In this document: one piece after another, positions 9,567-19,301 of the stretch
Numbering within the stretch: position 1 is the stretch's first letter
Layout: each line of letters opens with the position of its first letter
Source of the DNA: Massilia sp. Mn16-1_5
Lineage (GTDB): Bacteria; Pseudomonadota; Gammaproteobacteria; Burkholderiales; Burkholderiaceae_D
DNA: 64,000 nt
Assembly (NCBI RefSeq): GCF_004798585.1
Contig: NZ_PPXQ01000010.1
Location: 1-64,000 of the forward strand
Direction of reading: 5' to 3'
Notes under the pieces: model-generated
The model's input: the letters and a program-made list of their open reading frames with translations, nothing else
What the model was told of the DNA's origin: nothing
The model's database searches: none
Translations under genes and position numbers: made by a program

Positions 9567-9731
9567 GCCAGTTCGAAATATGCCGGCTGAGTAATCCCTA
9601 ATGCATTTCTTTTCCTTTTGTCTACACCTGATTGTCTCGTTCGCGACAGTTTCGAAAAAATATTGCCCGTAAATTGAGCAGCAGTTCAGGTAAAATAGCG
9701 GGTTCCCGTCCACTGTCTCCCTGTTCCCGCT

Positions 9732-10757
9732 GTGCAAATCGGTCCTTATACACTGCGCAATAACGTCTTCGTCGCCCCCATGGCCGGCGTGACCGACCGT
9801 CCGTTCCGTCAGCTGTGCAAGCAGCTCGGGGCAGGCTATGCCGTGTCCGAGATGGCGGCCTCGAATCCGCGCCTGTGGGCCAGCGAAAAGACCAGCCGCC
9901 GCACCGATCACGAAGGCGAGATGGAACCGAAGGCGGTGCAGATCGCCGGTGCCGACCCGCAAGACCTGGCCGATTGCGCCCGCCATAACGTCGAGCGCGG
10001 CGCCCAGATCATCGACATCAACATGGGCTGCCCCGTGAAAAAGGTGTGCAACAGCTGGTGCGGTTCGGCCTTGCTGCAGCACGAAGACCTGGTCGAGCGC
10101 ATCCTGCACTCCGTGGTCCAGGCCGTGGACGTGCCGGTGACCCTGAAATTCCGCACCGGCTGGGACCGCCAGAACAAGAATGCGCTGCGCATCGCGCGCA
10201 TGGCCGAAGAGGCCGGCATCCAGATGCTGACCCTGCACGGCCGCACGCGCGCCGACGGCTACAAGGGCGACGCCGAATACGACACGATCCGCGCCGTGAA
10301 GGCGGCGGTGGGCATCCCAGTCGTTGCCAACGGCGACATCACGAGTCCGGAAAAGGCGAAATTTGTGCTCGACTACACGGGCGCGGACGCTGTCATGATC
10401 GGCCGTGCGGCGCAAGGGCGCCCCTGGATCTGCCGTGAAATCGACCATTACCTGCGCACCGGCGAGCACCTGCCGGCGCCGCTGGTGGAAGAAGTGCGGC
10501 TTCTCATGAATGAACACCTGCCGGCCCACTACGCCTTCTATGGCGACTACATCGGCGTGCGCAGCGCGCGCAAGCACATCGGCTGGTACGTCGAGGACTT
10601 GCCGGGCGGCGAGGAATTCCGCCAGAAGATGAACCTGCTGGAAACGACCGCCGAGCAGCTGGCGGCAGTCGATAATTTTTTCGAATCGCAACTTCGTCAT
10701 GGCGAGCGGTTACAATACCGGCCCGCCTTGCCTGTTGAAGAAGCAATCGCGGCATAA
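9732..10757 (+). CDS. dusB: tRNA-dihydrouridine synthase B
   Basis: 341 aa, an FMN enzyme that reduces uridine in the tRNA D-loop. The TIM barrel carries APMAGVTDRPFR at the N-terminus, the catalytic Cys100 in NMGCPVKKV, and GRAAQGRPW near residue 235. The usual GSALL element is present but is preceded by an extra Cys-rich CNSWC stretch. The gene starts with GTG. dusB-fis is a classic proteobacterial operon, and fis follows here after a 100-bp palindromic insert. Confidence 0.95.
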   Translation: MQIGPYTLRNNVFVAPMAGVTDRPFRQLCKQLGAGYAVSEMAASNPRLWASEKTSRRTDHEGEMEPKAVQIAGADPQDLADCARHNVERGAQIIDINMGCPVKKVCNSWCGSALLQHEDLVERILHSVVQAVDVPVTLKFRTGWDRQNKNALRIARMAEEAGIQMLTLHGRTRADGYKGDAEYDTIRAVKAAVGIPVVANGDITSPEKAKFVLDYTGADAVMIGRAAQGRPWICREIDHYLRTGEHLPAPLVEEVRLLMNEHLPAHYAFYGDYIGVRSARKHIGWYVEDLPGGEEFRQKMNLLETTAEQLAAVDNFFESQLRHGERLQYRPALPVEEAIAA

Positions 10758-10764
10758 AAAACTA

Positions 10765-10865
10765 GAGCGTCTAACAAAGCCCTCAGGGCAAGGCGCATCG
10801 TCGAAGACAGTACGCTAGTACGGCGAGACGGTGCAACGCTGCCATGAGGGTTTTGTTAGACGCTC
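10765..10865. repeat. 101-bp nested palindrome between dusB and fis
   Basis: The outer arms 10765-10785 and 10845-10865 are inverted copies matching at 20 of 21 positions (GAGCGTCTAACAAAGCCCTCA). Inside, GCATCGTC pairs imperfectly with GACGGTGC, and GTAC-GCTA-GTAC sits near the centre, so the whole element can fold into one long hairpin. It sits eight bases after the dusB stop and 76 bases before fis. It looks like a mobile repeat (MITE-like) but could act as an attenuator. Confidence 0.7.
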
Positions 10866-10941
10866 AAAACAACAAAAACGATTTGGGGACACCGTTGCTA
10901 CAAGCGGCGGCGCAATCACTAACCAGGATGAAGCAGCAGAC

Positions 10942-11175
10942 ATGAGCAAAGAAAGTATCCAGGAAGTTGTCCAGAAGAGCCTCGAGGACTATTTCAATGA
11001 CCTGGGCGAGCAGAAGCCGACGAATATCTACGACATGATGGTCATGACTGTGGAACGGCCTATCCTCGAAGTGGTGATGACGCGCGCCGACGGCAACCAG
11101 TCGCACGCAGCCCAGATGCTGGGCATCAACCGCAATACCTTGCGCAAGAAACTGCAAGAGCACGGGCTGCTCTAA
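10942..11175 (+). CDS. fis: Fis-family nucleoid-associated regulator
   Basis: 77 aa. The C-terminal helix-turn-helix [21 protein letters not shown] is diagnostic of Fis. The shorter N-terminus is typical of beta-proteobacterial Fis (E. coli has 98 aa). Fis bends DNA and tunes rRNA, recombination and growth-phase genes. The ATG at 10942 is taken because upstream in-frame codons fall inside or next to the palindrome. It is separated from dusB by the repeat and followed closely by purH. Confidence 0.92.
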   Translation: MSKESIQEVVQKSLEDYFNDLGEQKPTNIYDMMVMTVERPILEVVMTRADGNQSHAAQMLGINRNTLRKKLQEHGLL

Positions 11176-11258
11176 GCTATACCGGCACGCGTGGCCGCGT
11201 GGCGGCCAGTAAGGCGCCGGAATTCCGACCAGAATTCTCATCAACCAGTGGCCACCCC

Positions 11259-12845
11259 ATGATCAAACAAGCTCTCATTTCCGTCTCCGACAAGACCGGC
11301 GTGCTCGACTTTGCGCGCGCCCTGTCTGCCCTCGGCGTGAACATCCTGTCTACCGGAGGTACCGCCAAACTCCTGCAGGACAATGGCGTGCCGGTCACCG
11401 AAGTGGCCGATTACACGGGCTTCCCGGAAATGCTCGACGGCCGCGTCAAGACCCTGCACCCGAAAGTGCACGGCGGCATCCTTGCACGCCGCGATTTCCC
11501 GGAACACGTGTCCAAGCTGGAAGAGCACGGCATTCCCCAGATCGACATGGTCGTGGTCAACCTGTACCCCTTCCAGGCGACGGTCGCCAAGGATGACTGC
11601 TCGCTCGAAGACGCGATCGAAAACATCGATATCGGCGGCCCGACCATGCTGCGCTCGGCCGCCAAGAACCACCGCGACGTGGTCGTGATCTGCGACCCGA
11701 GCGATTACGGCGTCGTGTTGGCCGAGATGAAAGGCACCGGCGAAGCCGCCGGCGCGGTGAGCTACGACACCAAGTTCCGCCTGGCGAAGAAAGTGTTCAG
11801 CCACACTGCGCAATACGACGGCGCCATCACCAACTATCTGACCAGCCTGGGCGAAGACAAGGCCCACGCCACCCGCTCGCAGTATCCGCAGACCATCAAC
11901 ATGGCCTTCGAGAAGGTGCAGGACATGCGCTATGGCGAGAACCCGCACCAGGGCGCCGCGTTCTACCGCGACATCGCCGCTGTCGACGGGGCGCTGGCCA
12001 ACTATAGCCAGCTGCAGGGCAAGGAACTGTCGTACAACAACATCGCCGACGCCGACGCGGCCTGGGAATGCGTGAAGTCGCTGGGCGGCTTCCAGCATCC
12101 GGCCGGCTGCGTGATCGTCAAGCACGCCAATCCTTGCGGCGTGGCCATCGGCGCCGATGCGCTGGATGCCTACACCCGCGCCCTGCAGACCGATCCGACC
12201 TCGGCTTTCGGCGGCATCATCGCTTTCAACGTCGAAGTCGACGGCCGCGCTGCCGAGGCGCTGGCGAAACTGTTCGTCGAAGTGCTGATCGCGCCGTCCT
12301 TTACCGCCGAAGCACGCCAGATCATGGCGGCCAAGCAGAACGTGCGCCTGCTGGAAATTGCGCTCGGCAATGGCCAGAACCCGTACGACGTCAAGCGCGT
12401 CGGCGGCGGCTTGCTGGTGCAGGCGCCGGACGCGAAGAACGTCGGTGTCCAGGACCTGCGCGTGGTGTCGAAGAAACAGCCGACCCAGCAGCAGCTGCAA
12501 GACCTGATGTTCGCCTGGCGCGTTGCGAAATTCGTGAAGTCGAATGCGATCGTGTTCTGCGGTAACGGCATGACGCTGGGCGTCGGGGCAGGGCAGATGA
12601 GCCGCATCGACTCGGCCCGCATCGCTTCGATCAAGGCGCAGAACGCCGGCCTGTCCCTGAGCGGTTCGGCCGTGGCGTCGGATGCCTTCTTCCCGTTCCG
12701 CGACGGTCTCGACGTCGTCGTCGATGCGGGCGCGACCTGCGTGATCCACCCGGGCGGCTCGATGCGTGACCAGGAAGTGATCGACGCGGCGGACGAGCGC
12801 GGCGTCGTTATGCTGTACACCGGCACCCGTCATTTCCGCCATTAA
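11259..12845 (+). CDS. purH: Bifunctional AICAR transformylase / IMP cyclohydrolase
   Basis: 528 aa, the standard length. The N-terminal MGS-like cyclohydrolase domain (1-145) opens with [10 protein letters not shown] and contains STGGTAKLL. The C-terminal transformylase carries the catalytic Lys-His pair in VKHANPCG (near residue 290). It performs the last two steps of purine synthesis. The ATG at 11259 gives the canonical N-terminus; the frame is open to 11199 but without a better ribosome site. Confidence 0.97.
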   Translation: MIKQALISVSDKTGVLDFARALSALGVNILSTGGTAKLLQDNGVPVTEVADYTGFPEMLDGRVKTLHPKVHGGILARRDFPEHVSKLEEHGIPQIDMVVVNLYPFQATVAKDDCSLEDAIENIDIGGPTMLRSAAKNHRDVVVICDPSDYGVVLAEMKGTGEAAGAVSYDTKFRLAKKVFSHTAQYDGAITNYLTSLGEDKAHATRSQYPQTINMAFEKVQDMRYGENPHQGAAFYRDIAAVDGALANYSQLQGKELSYNNIADADAAWECVKSLGGFQHPAGCVIVKHANPCGVAIGADALDAYTRALQTDPTSAFGGIIAFNVEVDGRAAEALAKLFVEVLIAPSFTAEARQIMAAKQNVRLLEIALGNGQNPYDVKRVGGGLLVQAPDAKNVGVQDLRVVSKKQPTQQQLQDLMFAWRVAKFVKSNAIVFCGNGMTLGVGAGQMSRIDSARIASIKAQNAGLSLSGSAVASDAFFPFRDGLDVVVDAGATCVIHPGGSMRDQEVIDAADERGVVMLYTGTRHFRH

Positions 12846-12848
12846 TCG

Positions 12849-12952
12849 GTAGGGTGGCGGGTCCCCCGTCCACGCGTTCAACGCGCGTGTGATAATCGAA
12901 TCGCAATTTGCATGTGATGGTGAACGCGTGGACGGCAAGCCGTCCACCCTAC
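12849..12952. repeat. GTAGGGTGG-type palindromic repeat pair, site 3
   Basis: The left end is GTAGGGTGGCGGG...CGTCCACGCG and the right end, on the opposite strand, is GTAGGGTGGACGGC...CGTCCACGCG. The two are inverted around an unrelated 35-bp centre. The paired-inverted layout is what REPINs look like. It fills most of the purH-ruvC gap. Confidence 0.7.
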
Positions 12953-13039
12953 ATCAAACGGTTGCACAAATCCCAACCGAACTGTGTTTTTACACAGTAT
13001 TTTTCCCACGAACGTTGCTGGCCGGTATAACATTCGATA

Positions 13040-13576
13040 ATGATTATCCTCGGCATCGATCCAGGCCTGCGCACCACCGGCTTTGGAGTTATTGAAAAAC
13101 ACGGCAGCAAACTGCGCTACATCGCCTCGGGCACCATCAAGACCGGACTGGAAGGAGCGCTGCCGCCGCGCCTGAAGATCATCCTCGACGGCGTGCGCGA
13201 AGTCGTCGCGACCTACCAGCCGAGCTGTGCGGCCATCGAAAAAGTGTTTGTAAACGTCAATCCGCAGTCGACGCTGCTGCTCGGCCAGGCGCGTGGCGCC
13301 GCGATCAGTGCGCTGGTCGGGGCCGATCTCGATGTCGCGGAATACTCGCCGACCCAGATCAAGCAATCCGTCGTCGGTACCGGCAAGGCCGCGAAACCCC
13401 AGGTGCAGGACATGGTCGCGCGCCTGTTGAAACTCCCGGGCTTGCCCGGCAGCGATGCGGCCGATGCGCTCGGTGTCGCCATCTGCCACGCCCACAGCCA
13501 CGACACGCTGGCGCTGTTGAACGTGCTCAGCCCGCAGAAGGCCGTGCTGCGCATGAAGAACGGCCGTCTCGTCTAA
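13040..13576 (+). CDS. ruvC: Holliday junction resolvase RuvC
   Basis: 178 aa. The RNase H-like fold carries the four acidic catalytic positions: Asp7 in GIDPG, Glu in AAIEKVF, and the two aspartates in [14 protein letters not shown]. It cuts Holliday junctions held by RuvAB. It opens the ruvC-ruvA-ruvB row with 17 bases before ruvA, so the three form one transcription unit. Confidence 0.97.
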   Translation: MIILGIDPGLRTTGFGVIEKHGSKLRYIASGTIKTGLEGALPPRLKIILDGVREVVATYQPSCAAIEKVFVNVNPQSTLLLGQARGAAISALVGADLDVAEYSPTQIKQSVVGTGKAAKPQVQDMVARLLKLPGLPGSDAADALGVAICHAHSHDTLALLNVLSPQKAVLRMKNGRLV

Positions 13577-13593
13577 AAAAAGAAAGGTCAACC

Positions 13594-14172
13594 ATGATCG
13601 GTCGCATCTCCGGAATCCTGCTCGAAAAAACGCCGCCGCAACTGCTGGTCGATTGCAACGGCGTCGGCTACGAAGTCGACGTGCCGATGAGCACCTATTA
13701 CAACCTGCCGCACACGGGCGAAAAGGTGGTGCTGTTCACCCACCAGGCGATCCGCGAGGATGCGCATCTGCTGTTCGGCTTCGGCACGGCCAGCGAGCGC
13801 GCGCTGTTTCGCCAGCTGATCAAGATCACCGGCGTCGGCGCACGTACTGCCCTGGCGATTTTGTCCGGCATGACGGTGGCCGACCTGTCGCAGGCGGTGA
13901 CCCTGCAGGAATCCGGTCGCCTGGTCAAAATCCCCGGCATCGGCAAGAAGACGGCCGAGCGCCTGCTGTTGGAGCTGAAGGGCAAGATCGGCGCCGACAT
14001 CGGCGTGGTCGGCGGCGCCCCGCGCGACGATACCCAGTCGGACGTGCTCAACGCGCTGCTGGCTTTGGGGTATTCTGACAAGGAAGCCCTGCTGGCGACC
14101 AAGAACCTGCCGGCCGGCTCGACCGTTTCCGACGGTATCAAGTTTGCGCTGAAGGCCTTGTCCAAGGCCTAA
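13594..14172 (+). CDS. ruvA: Holliday junction branch migration protein RuvA
   Basis: 192 aa. The N-terminal OB domain begins [20 protein letters not shown]. Two helix-hairpin-helix motifs bind the junction ([14 protein letters not shown] and [19 protein letters not shown]), and a short C-terminal domain III (about 145-192) contacts RuvB. AAAGAAAGG precedes the ATG. It lies in the ruvCAB unit, 34 bases ahead of ruvB. Confidence 0.97.
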   Translation: MIGRISGILLEKTPPQLLVDCNGVGYEVDVPMSTYYNLPHTGEKVVLFTHQAIREDAHLLFGFGTASERALFRQLIKITGVGARTALAILSGMTVADLSQAVTLQESGRLVKIPGIGKKTAERLLLELKGKIGADIGVVGGAPRDDTQSDVLNALLALGYSDKEALLATKNLPAGSTVSDGIKFALKALSKA

Positions 14173-14206
14173 GACACCTGCAGCACCTGTACCACCGAGA
14201 TAAACA

Positions 14207-15268
14207 ATGAGCATCCAGACCGACAACTTCACCGAGCAGCGCGTGATCGATTCCGCGCCGGCCTCGCCCAACGAGGAGGCGATCGAGCGCGCCTTGCGCC
14301 CGAAGCAGCTCGACGAATACGTCGGCCAGGAAAAGATCCGCGACCAGCTCGAGATCTTCATCCACGCCGCGAGAAAACGGCGCGAGGCGCTGGACCACAC
14401 GCTGCTGTTCGGTCCGCCGGGCCTGGGTAAAACCACGCTGGCCCACATCATCGCGCGCGAGATGGGCGTGAACCTGCGCCAGACTTCGGGCCCGGTGCTC
14501 GAGCGTCCGGGCGACCTGGCGGCCATTCTCACCAACCTCGAGCCAAACGACGTGCTGTTCATCGACGAGATCCACCGTTTGTCTCCGGTGGTCGAGGAGA
14601 TCCTGTACCCGGCACTCGAGGATTACCAGATCGACATCGTGATCGGCGAGGGTCCGGCCGCGCGTTCCGTGAAACTCGACCTGCAGCCGTTCACCCTGGT
14701 CGGCGCCACCACGCGCGCCGGCATGCTGACCAATCCGCTGCGCGACCGCTTCGGCATCGTCGCCCGCCTCGAGTTTTATAACGTCGAGGAGCTGACCAAG
14801 ATCGTCACCCGCAGCGCGGCCCTGCTCGAAGCGCCGATCAAGGAAGACGGCGCGCGCGAAGTCGCCATGCGCGCGCGCGGCACGCCGCGTATCGCCAACC
14901 GCCTGCTGCGCCGTGTGCGCGACTACGCGGAAGTGAAGGGCACCGGCGAGATCACGAAAGAGATGGCGGACCGCGCCCTGAAAATGCTCGACGTCGACTC
15001 GGTCGGCTTCGACGTCATGGACCGTAAACTGCTGGAAGCCGTGCTCTTCAAATTCAACGGCGGCCCGGTCGGCATCGGCAACCTGGCGGCGGCGATCGGC
15101 GAAGCGGCCGACACCATCGAAGACGTACTGGAACCCTACCTGATCCAGCAGGGTTACCTGCAGCGTACTCCGCGCGGCCGCATTGCCACCCCGGCGGCGT
15201 ACCAGCACTTCGGCGTCGCCGCCCCGCGCATCAGCCCGACGGGCGACCTCTGGGACAATCTGCGCTGA
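14207..15268 (+). CDS. ruvB: Holliday junction helicase motor RuvB
   Basis: 353 aa AAA+ ATPase. Walker A is GPPGLGKTT (69-77) and Walker B is FIDEIHR. Sensor 1 is GATTRAG, the arginine finger lies in LRDRFG, and the C-terminal winged helix has TPRGR. It drives branch migration with RuvA. Its TGA overlaps the ATG of the next gene (TGATG), so the downstream YaiI-family gene is coupled to it. Confidence 0.97.
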   Translation: MSIQTDNFTEQRVIDSAPASPNEEAIERALRPKQLDEYVGQEKIRDQLEIFIHAARKRREALDHTLLFGPPGLGKTTLAHIIAREMGVNLRQTSGPVLERPGDLAAILTNLEPNDVLFIDEIHRLSPVVEEILYPALEDYQIDIVIGEGPAARSVKLDLQPFTLVGATTRAGMLTNPLRDRFGIVARLEFYNVEELTKIVTRSAALLEAPIKEDGAREVAMRARGTPRIANRLLRRVRDYAEVKGTGEITKEMADRALKMLDVDSVGFDVMDRKLLEAVLFKFNGGPVGIGNLAAAIGEAADTIEDVLEPYLIQQGYLQRTPRGRIATPAAYQHFGVAAPRISPTGDLWDNLR

Positions 15269-15726
15269 TGCAGATCTGGGTCGACGCCGACGCCTGTCCC
15301 GCCGTCATCAAGGACATCCTGTATCGGGTTGCCGAGCGCACGCAGATCCAGGTCACGCTGGTGGCCAATCAGCTGCTGCGCGTGCCCGGCTCGAAGTTCA
15401 TCCGTGCGGTGCAGGTGCCGAGCGGCGCCGACGTCGCCGATGCCGAAATCGTCGCGCGCCTGAACCAGGGCGACCTGGTCGTCACAGGCGACATCCCGCT
15501 CGCCGCCCAGGTGCTGGAGAAGGGCGGCTACGCGTTGAATCCGCGCGGCGATTTTTATACGAAAGACACCATCGCCCAGCAGCTGACGATGCGCGCCTTC
15601 ATGGAAGAACTGCGCAGCGGGGGCGTCGACACCGGCGGCCCGGCTGCCTTCAGCCAGTCCGACCGCCAGCAATTCGCCAATGCGCTCGACCGGCACCTCG
15701 CGCGGCACCGCCCCAAGCCCGGCTGA
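15268..15726 (+). CDS. YaiI/YqxD family protein (DUF188)
   Basis: 152 aa, the family length. It begins [11 protein letters not shown], the conserved Asp pair and Cys of a PIN-like nuclease fold, and contains [13 protein letters not shown] and NPRGDFYT. The biochemical role is unknown. The one-base overlap with ruvB places it at the end of the ruvCAB unit, an arrangement that hints at, but does not prove, a nucleic-acid role. Confidence 0.9.
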   Translation: MQIWVDADACPAVIKDILYRVAERTQIQVTLVANQLLRVPGSKFIRAVQVPSGADVADAEIVARLNQGDLVVTGDIPLAAQVLEKGGYALNPRGDFYTKDTIAQQLTMRAFMEELRSGGVDTGGPAAFSQSDRQQFANALDRHLARHRPKPG

Positions 15727-15786
15727 GCGTGGCGACATCGAAATTGCCGATCTGCCATTATTCTCCGGACTTTTCAGGAGAGCGGC

Positions 15787-16254
15787 ATGTGGTGGCAACA
15801 GAGCTGGGCAACAGTACAGGCGGAATTCTCGGACCTGGGCGACGTCGAATCGCTGACCCGGCTGGCCGTGCGCATGCTGGTCGCGATCGTGCTGGGCGGC
15901 ATCCTCGGCTATGAACGGGAATCGGTCGGCGCCTCGGCCGGCCTGCGCACCCACATGCTGGTCTCGCTGGGCTCGGCCCTGTTCGTACTGATCCCCTTAC
16001 AGGCCGGCATGAAGATCGAAGACCTGTCGCGCGTGTTGCAAGGCGTCACGGCCGGCATCGGCTTCCTCGGCGCCGGCGCCATCCTCAAGCAGAATAACAA
16101 GGGCGACATCCGCGGCCTGACCACGGCGGCCAGCGTCTGGCTCACGGCCGCGGTCGGCATTGCCGCCGGCATGGGGCGCGAGGCGACGGCTGTGCTGAGC
16201 GCGGTGTTCGCGCTCGTGATCCTGGCCATCCTGCGGCCTCTATCGAAGGGCTGA
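15787..16254 (+). CDS. MgtC/SapB family membrane protein
   Basis: 155 aa with four to five membrane helices. The family core is clear: LGGILGYERESVGASAGLRTHMLVSLGSALF, then GIGFLGAGAILK and GLTTAASVWLTAAVGIA. It lacks the C-terminal ACT-like domain of virulence MgtC, so it is the short form. MgtC-type proteins affect magnesium or phosphate homeostasis and inhibit the F1Fo ATPase in some pathogens. The role here is unknown. Confidence 0.88.
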   Translation: MWWQQSWATVQAEFSDLGDVESLTRLAVRMLVAIVLGGILGYERESVGASAGLRTHMLVSLGSALFVLIPLQAGMKIEDLSRVLQGVTAGIGFLGAGAILKQNNKGDIRGLTTAASVWLTAAVGIAAGMGREATAVLSAVFALVILAILRPLSKG

Positions 16255-16353
16255 GCTGCGTCCTCGCCCGTGTCTCCGACCTGGTCGACCTTGCAGCTTT
16301 GTAGCGCGCAAACGATCCCCAAAAAATACCTACTTTGCATGAATCACCGATCG

Positions 16354-16359
16354 TATAAT
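16354..16359 (+). promoter_or_regulatory. Candidate -10 box of the three-gene unknown cassette
   Basis: A perfect TATAAT inside an A/T-rich stretch (16345-16375), 27 bases before the first gene of the cassette. TTGCAT at 16335-16340 is too close (13-bp spacing) to be a standard -35. It suggests the cassette brings its own promoter. Confidence 0.35.
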
Positions 16360-16385
16360 ATTTATTTGATACGAAAAGTCGAGTC

Positions 16386-16934
16386 ATGTCAGACCAGCCG
16401 ACGATTGATGCCATTCATCGCGACATTGCAACTGCGAATACATATCGGCTCGAATGGCAAAAGACGATTCTGACCACTGCGGCGGCCTTGTTTGCATTTA
16501 CTGTCACGTTCAGGCCCGAGCTTGCAAGCGTGCAGCATATGTGGAGCATGTGGCTAGGGTGGGGAGGTCTTGCCGTATGCATGTTCGGCGGAATCGTCAA
16601 TATGGTCGGATGGGAGCATTTTTATAAGAGTTACCAGGACTGGGACTGGACATATCGGGACAGCTTTCCACCGGGCGTTGGCAAATTGCGCGGAAAGCAG
16701 GCGCGTCGGAGGATCAACCGCTGGCGCAGGGCAGGAATGTACTGCCAGTTTGCCGGCTTTGTCGTCGGTGTCGTTGGCATAGCGATTTTTGCGGGAACCA
16801 ACCTGGACAGTCCGAAGCGAAAAAAGGACGATCAGACCGTCGAGCAAATGCGGCAGGAGCAGGCCCCAGAGGCACAGGCGCTACAGGCACAGGCGCCCCA
16901 GGCACCAGCGAATGACTGCACGAAAGGAACTTAA
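16386..16934 (+). CDS. Unknown membrane protein, first gene of three-gene cassette
   Basis: 182 aa, family not recognised. Two hydrophobic helices form a hairpin near the N-terminus (about 28-42 and 55-75), a basic region (RGKQARRRINRWRR, 102-115) follows, and a third helix lies at 116-136. A charged, Gln/Ala/Pro-rich tail (150-182) contains a short repeat of the type QAQAPQ. A small multi-helix protein with a cytosolic tail could be a membrane effector or anchor, but that is speculation. Its stop overlaps the next start (TAATG). A/T use is higher than in the flanking core genes. Confidence 0.75.
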   Translation: MSDQPTIDAIHRDIATANTYRLEWQKTILTTAAALFAFTVTFRPELASVQHMWSMWLGWGGLAVCMFGGIVNMVGWEHFYKSYQDWDWTYRDSFPPGVGKLRGKQARRRINRWRRAGMYCQFAGFVVGVVGIAIFAGTNLDSPKRKKDDQTVEQMRQEQAPEAQALQAQAPQAPANDCTKGT

Positions 16935-17917
16935 TGAAAAAGAAGTCCCGACCTCGCTACACGCCGAAAGCGCCCAAGCCAGATGCACAGACATGGACCG
17001 ATAAAGTCCAACGCCTGCATGCCCAGGTACGGCGCCGTACTGGCGCCGATATCGGTTATTTGCGTGCAAACGCCGACACGGTAACGCGCATCATTGCCGG
17101 TCTCGGCCCGGAAGATATCAAGGCAAGTGCGACCAGTGGAGCACGCATCGCCTTCAACATCTCTTCAGTCCATGTTCCGGCATTCTGCGAGGCCAGCAAG
17201 AACGGCGACAGCCGGCCGTACAAGAATTGCTATGACCTGGACACGATCAGGCTCAGGACCGATGGTTCAACAAAACATCGGGTCCCAGGGCGCCGCACAT
17301 TGGTGGACAGCAGCTTGCCCCTAATCGCGCCTGCTTGTCCTGCGGATATGTACTTTGGAGCGGTTGAGGTCAATGGTGCTGGCGTACGGTTTTACGGCGA
17401 CATGTGCCTGATCCTGAAACGACCTGAAGCAGGGGCAGATCACCTTATCTTGGATCGCAACTCCTATGATCTGGTCCGTTCCCCAGTGCTTGAGCAAATC
17501 ATGTCGACGCCAATGAAGGGGCAGAGCGCTTTGCGCCAAGCGATCGCCAAATCGTGGAGCGGCAGCTGGCACCGGGATCTGGCTGCCATCGCGACCATTA
17601 AAGCGGTCAGCACCATCGGCCCCTCCGACCGGCGCTGGACCAGTGCCCATGTTAGCGACGCGGTACGTAGTGACGAAGACTACATCGAAGTGCTGAAATA
17701 CCAGTCGTTCAAAGCTCAGGATCTTCAGGAGGTGCGGATCTCTGCCCACGATGCTGCTACCGATGGACTCACCATGACCCGTCTGGCTGGGGGGAATCCG
17801 GTACCGCGTCTCGAAGATCTACTATGGAGTCATCGCCGCCGGAAAGCCGAAGTTGCATTACGCGAATTGGGCGTATCGGTACGCACAGTGAGTCATACCG
17901 GACGGAGTCGCACATGA
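16934..17917 (+). CDS. Unknown basic soluble protein, second gene of cassette
   Basis: 327 aa, family not recognised. The N-terminus is strongly basic and Pro-rich (MKKKSRPRYTPKAPKP), followed by an alpha/beta-looking body. A distinctive patch near 150-185 reads FGAVEVNGAGVRFYGDMCLIL ... LDRNSYDLV. The Tyr-Gly-Asp-plus-hydrophobic-strand pattern loosely recalls ADP-ribosyltransferase-type folds, but I cannot support an enzyme call. No membrane helix or signal peptide is visible. It is overlapped at both ends by its neighbours (TAATG, ATGA), so the three genes are almost certainly co-translated. Confidence 0.75.
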   Translation: MKKKSRPRYTPKAPKPDAQTWTDKVQRLHAQVRRRTGADIGYLRANADTVTRIIAGLGPEDIKASATSGARIAFNISSVHVPAFCEASKNGDSRPYKNCYDLDTIRLRTDGSTKHRVPGRRTLVDSSLPLIAPACPADMYFGAVEVNGAGVRFYGDMCLILKRPEAGADHLILDRNSYDLVRSPVLEQIMSTPMKGQSALRQAIAKSWSGSWHRDLAAIATIKAVSTIGPSDRRWTSAHVSDAVRSDEDYIEVLKYQSFKAQDLQEVRISAHDAATDGLTMTRLAGGNPVPRLEDLLWSHRRRKAEVALRELGVSVRTVSHTGRSRT

Positions 17918-19206
17918 ACAGGTGGCATTTCGAGGCAATCGACCTGCGCGCAGGCTTGGCGATCGCCGTACGGCGCCCGCCGCGGACTGCTGCAACGGAG
18001 CTTGTCTGTAACGAGAACCCTTGCCTGTTCTTTGCACCGCCCGGTTTCCAACCGGAGGCCATTGGCAACTTGGCGGTCGCCATGGCGGCATCGCGCGGTA
18101 GCTTCCAAGCGAGCCTATATGTGGGAGAAACCGAAGTGTCGTTCGCGACGCCGGAAGAAGTCGCCGAGTTCGTCCGACGCGCGTATGTCGGTGGGGCCGG
18201 CGGCGATGGCGGCGACGGTGGTGGTGGGGACGGGCCAATACCGCCGCTACCGGATAGACCACGCAATCTCGAACCGATTCGCATAGAAGGTTTTGATGGG
18301 CCGGTTGAACTGGCGGCGGAAGTGCACCGATTCCAAACTGCGGTCACCCGGACCAAGCATGGCGAAAGCACTGAGTTCGAGTGGAATTTATCGCAGGGTA
18401 TGCAGGGAGAGGCGATGTCCTTGCTAGTGCATGGCGTGCTTGCGCTTTACCGTGAACTACTGGATCGCTGGCCGGGCAAGGAGGGCGGCTACCTGCGCTG
18501 GATCGACGATGCCCGCGCGCTCGGGCAGGCAGTGATCCGTATTCAATTGCTGCCGGTATTGCTGTCGGTGCCGTACTTCAATCATTTCAGGAGCATCCTC
18601 GAACATAGCAAGCTCTATTCGGATGGCACCGCGCACCCGTTCCACCGCTTTATGGAGATGATCGAATTATTGTTCGGGCCCGATTACGTGTTTGATGAAT
18701 TGCCGGGTAGCGAGCTGCACTTTCCGCGGTGGCACAGGAGATTGTACGAGACCGCCGCCTATGCTAGTCCGCCCGCCTGGAATATTCTGGACATCCTCGA
18801 AAAGTTGCCGGTGCCGGAGCCCGTAGAAGCAATCTTCCCGGCGGACGTGGGCAAGGTGTCATCCGTTTATCATCTCCTGAATGTATTTGTCTCCGATCCG
18901 AGGGCAGCGCTGGCGAGCAATATCGACATGACCGCGGTGCTCGGGATTTCATTGTTTGCAGCAGCATGCATCTGTACCGCAGGTACACCGGTGCTGCAAG
19001 AACTGGTCCCGTACTTCGCGGATCTTTATCATGAGTATCCTGACGACGTGAAACCGATGAGCATATCTGCCCCGGGCCGCGCCCAGATGGTTGTCGAAAA
19101 ATCACGCAGGTGGCTAGCCGAACACCTTCCGCGCCTAGCCTATTCGCCACCCTACGAAGACCTCATCGTGCAGTCAAAATCACAGCGTTACCGCTTAGTG
19201 GGATAG
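17914..19206 (+). CDS. Unknown two-module protein, third gene of cassette
   Basis: 430 aa, family not recognised. A 90-residue alpha/beta module ends in a helix FVRRAY. Then comes a Gly/Asp/Pro linker (93-115, GGAGGDGGDGGGGDG). The helical C-terminal module (about 120-430) holds one or two quite hydrophobic helices (for example AVLGISLFAAACI near 350). The ATG at 17914 is chosen over earlier in-frame codons because it overlaps the previous stop as ATGA and has CGGAG before it. Flexible Gly-rich linkers between a small module and a helical domain are common in multi-component conflict systems, but the function is open. Confidence 0.75.
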   Translation: MNRWHFEAIDLRAGLAIAVRRPPRTAATELVCNENPCLFFAPPGFQPEAIGNLAVAMAASRGSFQASLYVGETEVSFATPEEVAEFVRRAYVGGAGGDGGDGGGGDGPIPPLPDRPRNLEPIRIEGFDGPVELAAEVHRFQTAVTRTKHGESTEFEWNLSQGMQGEAMSLLVHGVLALYRELLDRWPGKEGGYLRWIDDARALGQAVIRIQLLPVLLSVPYFNHFRSILEHSKLYSDGTAHPFHRFMEMIELLFGPDYVFDELPGSELHFPRWHRRLYETAAYASPPAWNILDILEKLPVPEPVEAIFPADVGKVSSVYHLLNVFVSDPRAALASNIDMTAVLGISLFAAACICTAGTPVLQELVPYFADLYHEYPDDVKPMSISAPGRAQMVVEKSRRWLAEHLPRLAYSPPYEDLIVQSKSQRYRLVG

Positions 19207-19301
19207 TTCGAAGCTTCGTTGTTTCTGTTCAGCAAGCGCGCGCCACATCCATCCCCCTTTGCTAGGATGCGCGTGAGTGGTGGATGTAGCGAGGCTATTT
19301 A

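Noticed and set aside
16335-16359. TTGCAT with TATAAT as a full promoter
   Set aside because: The spacing of 13 bases is too short; only the -10 box was kept, at low confidence.
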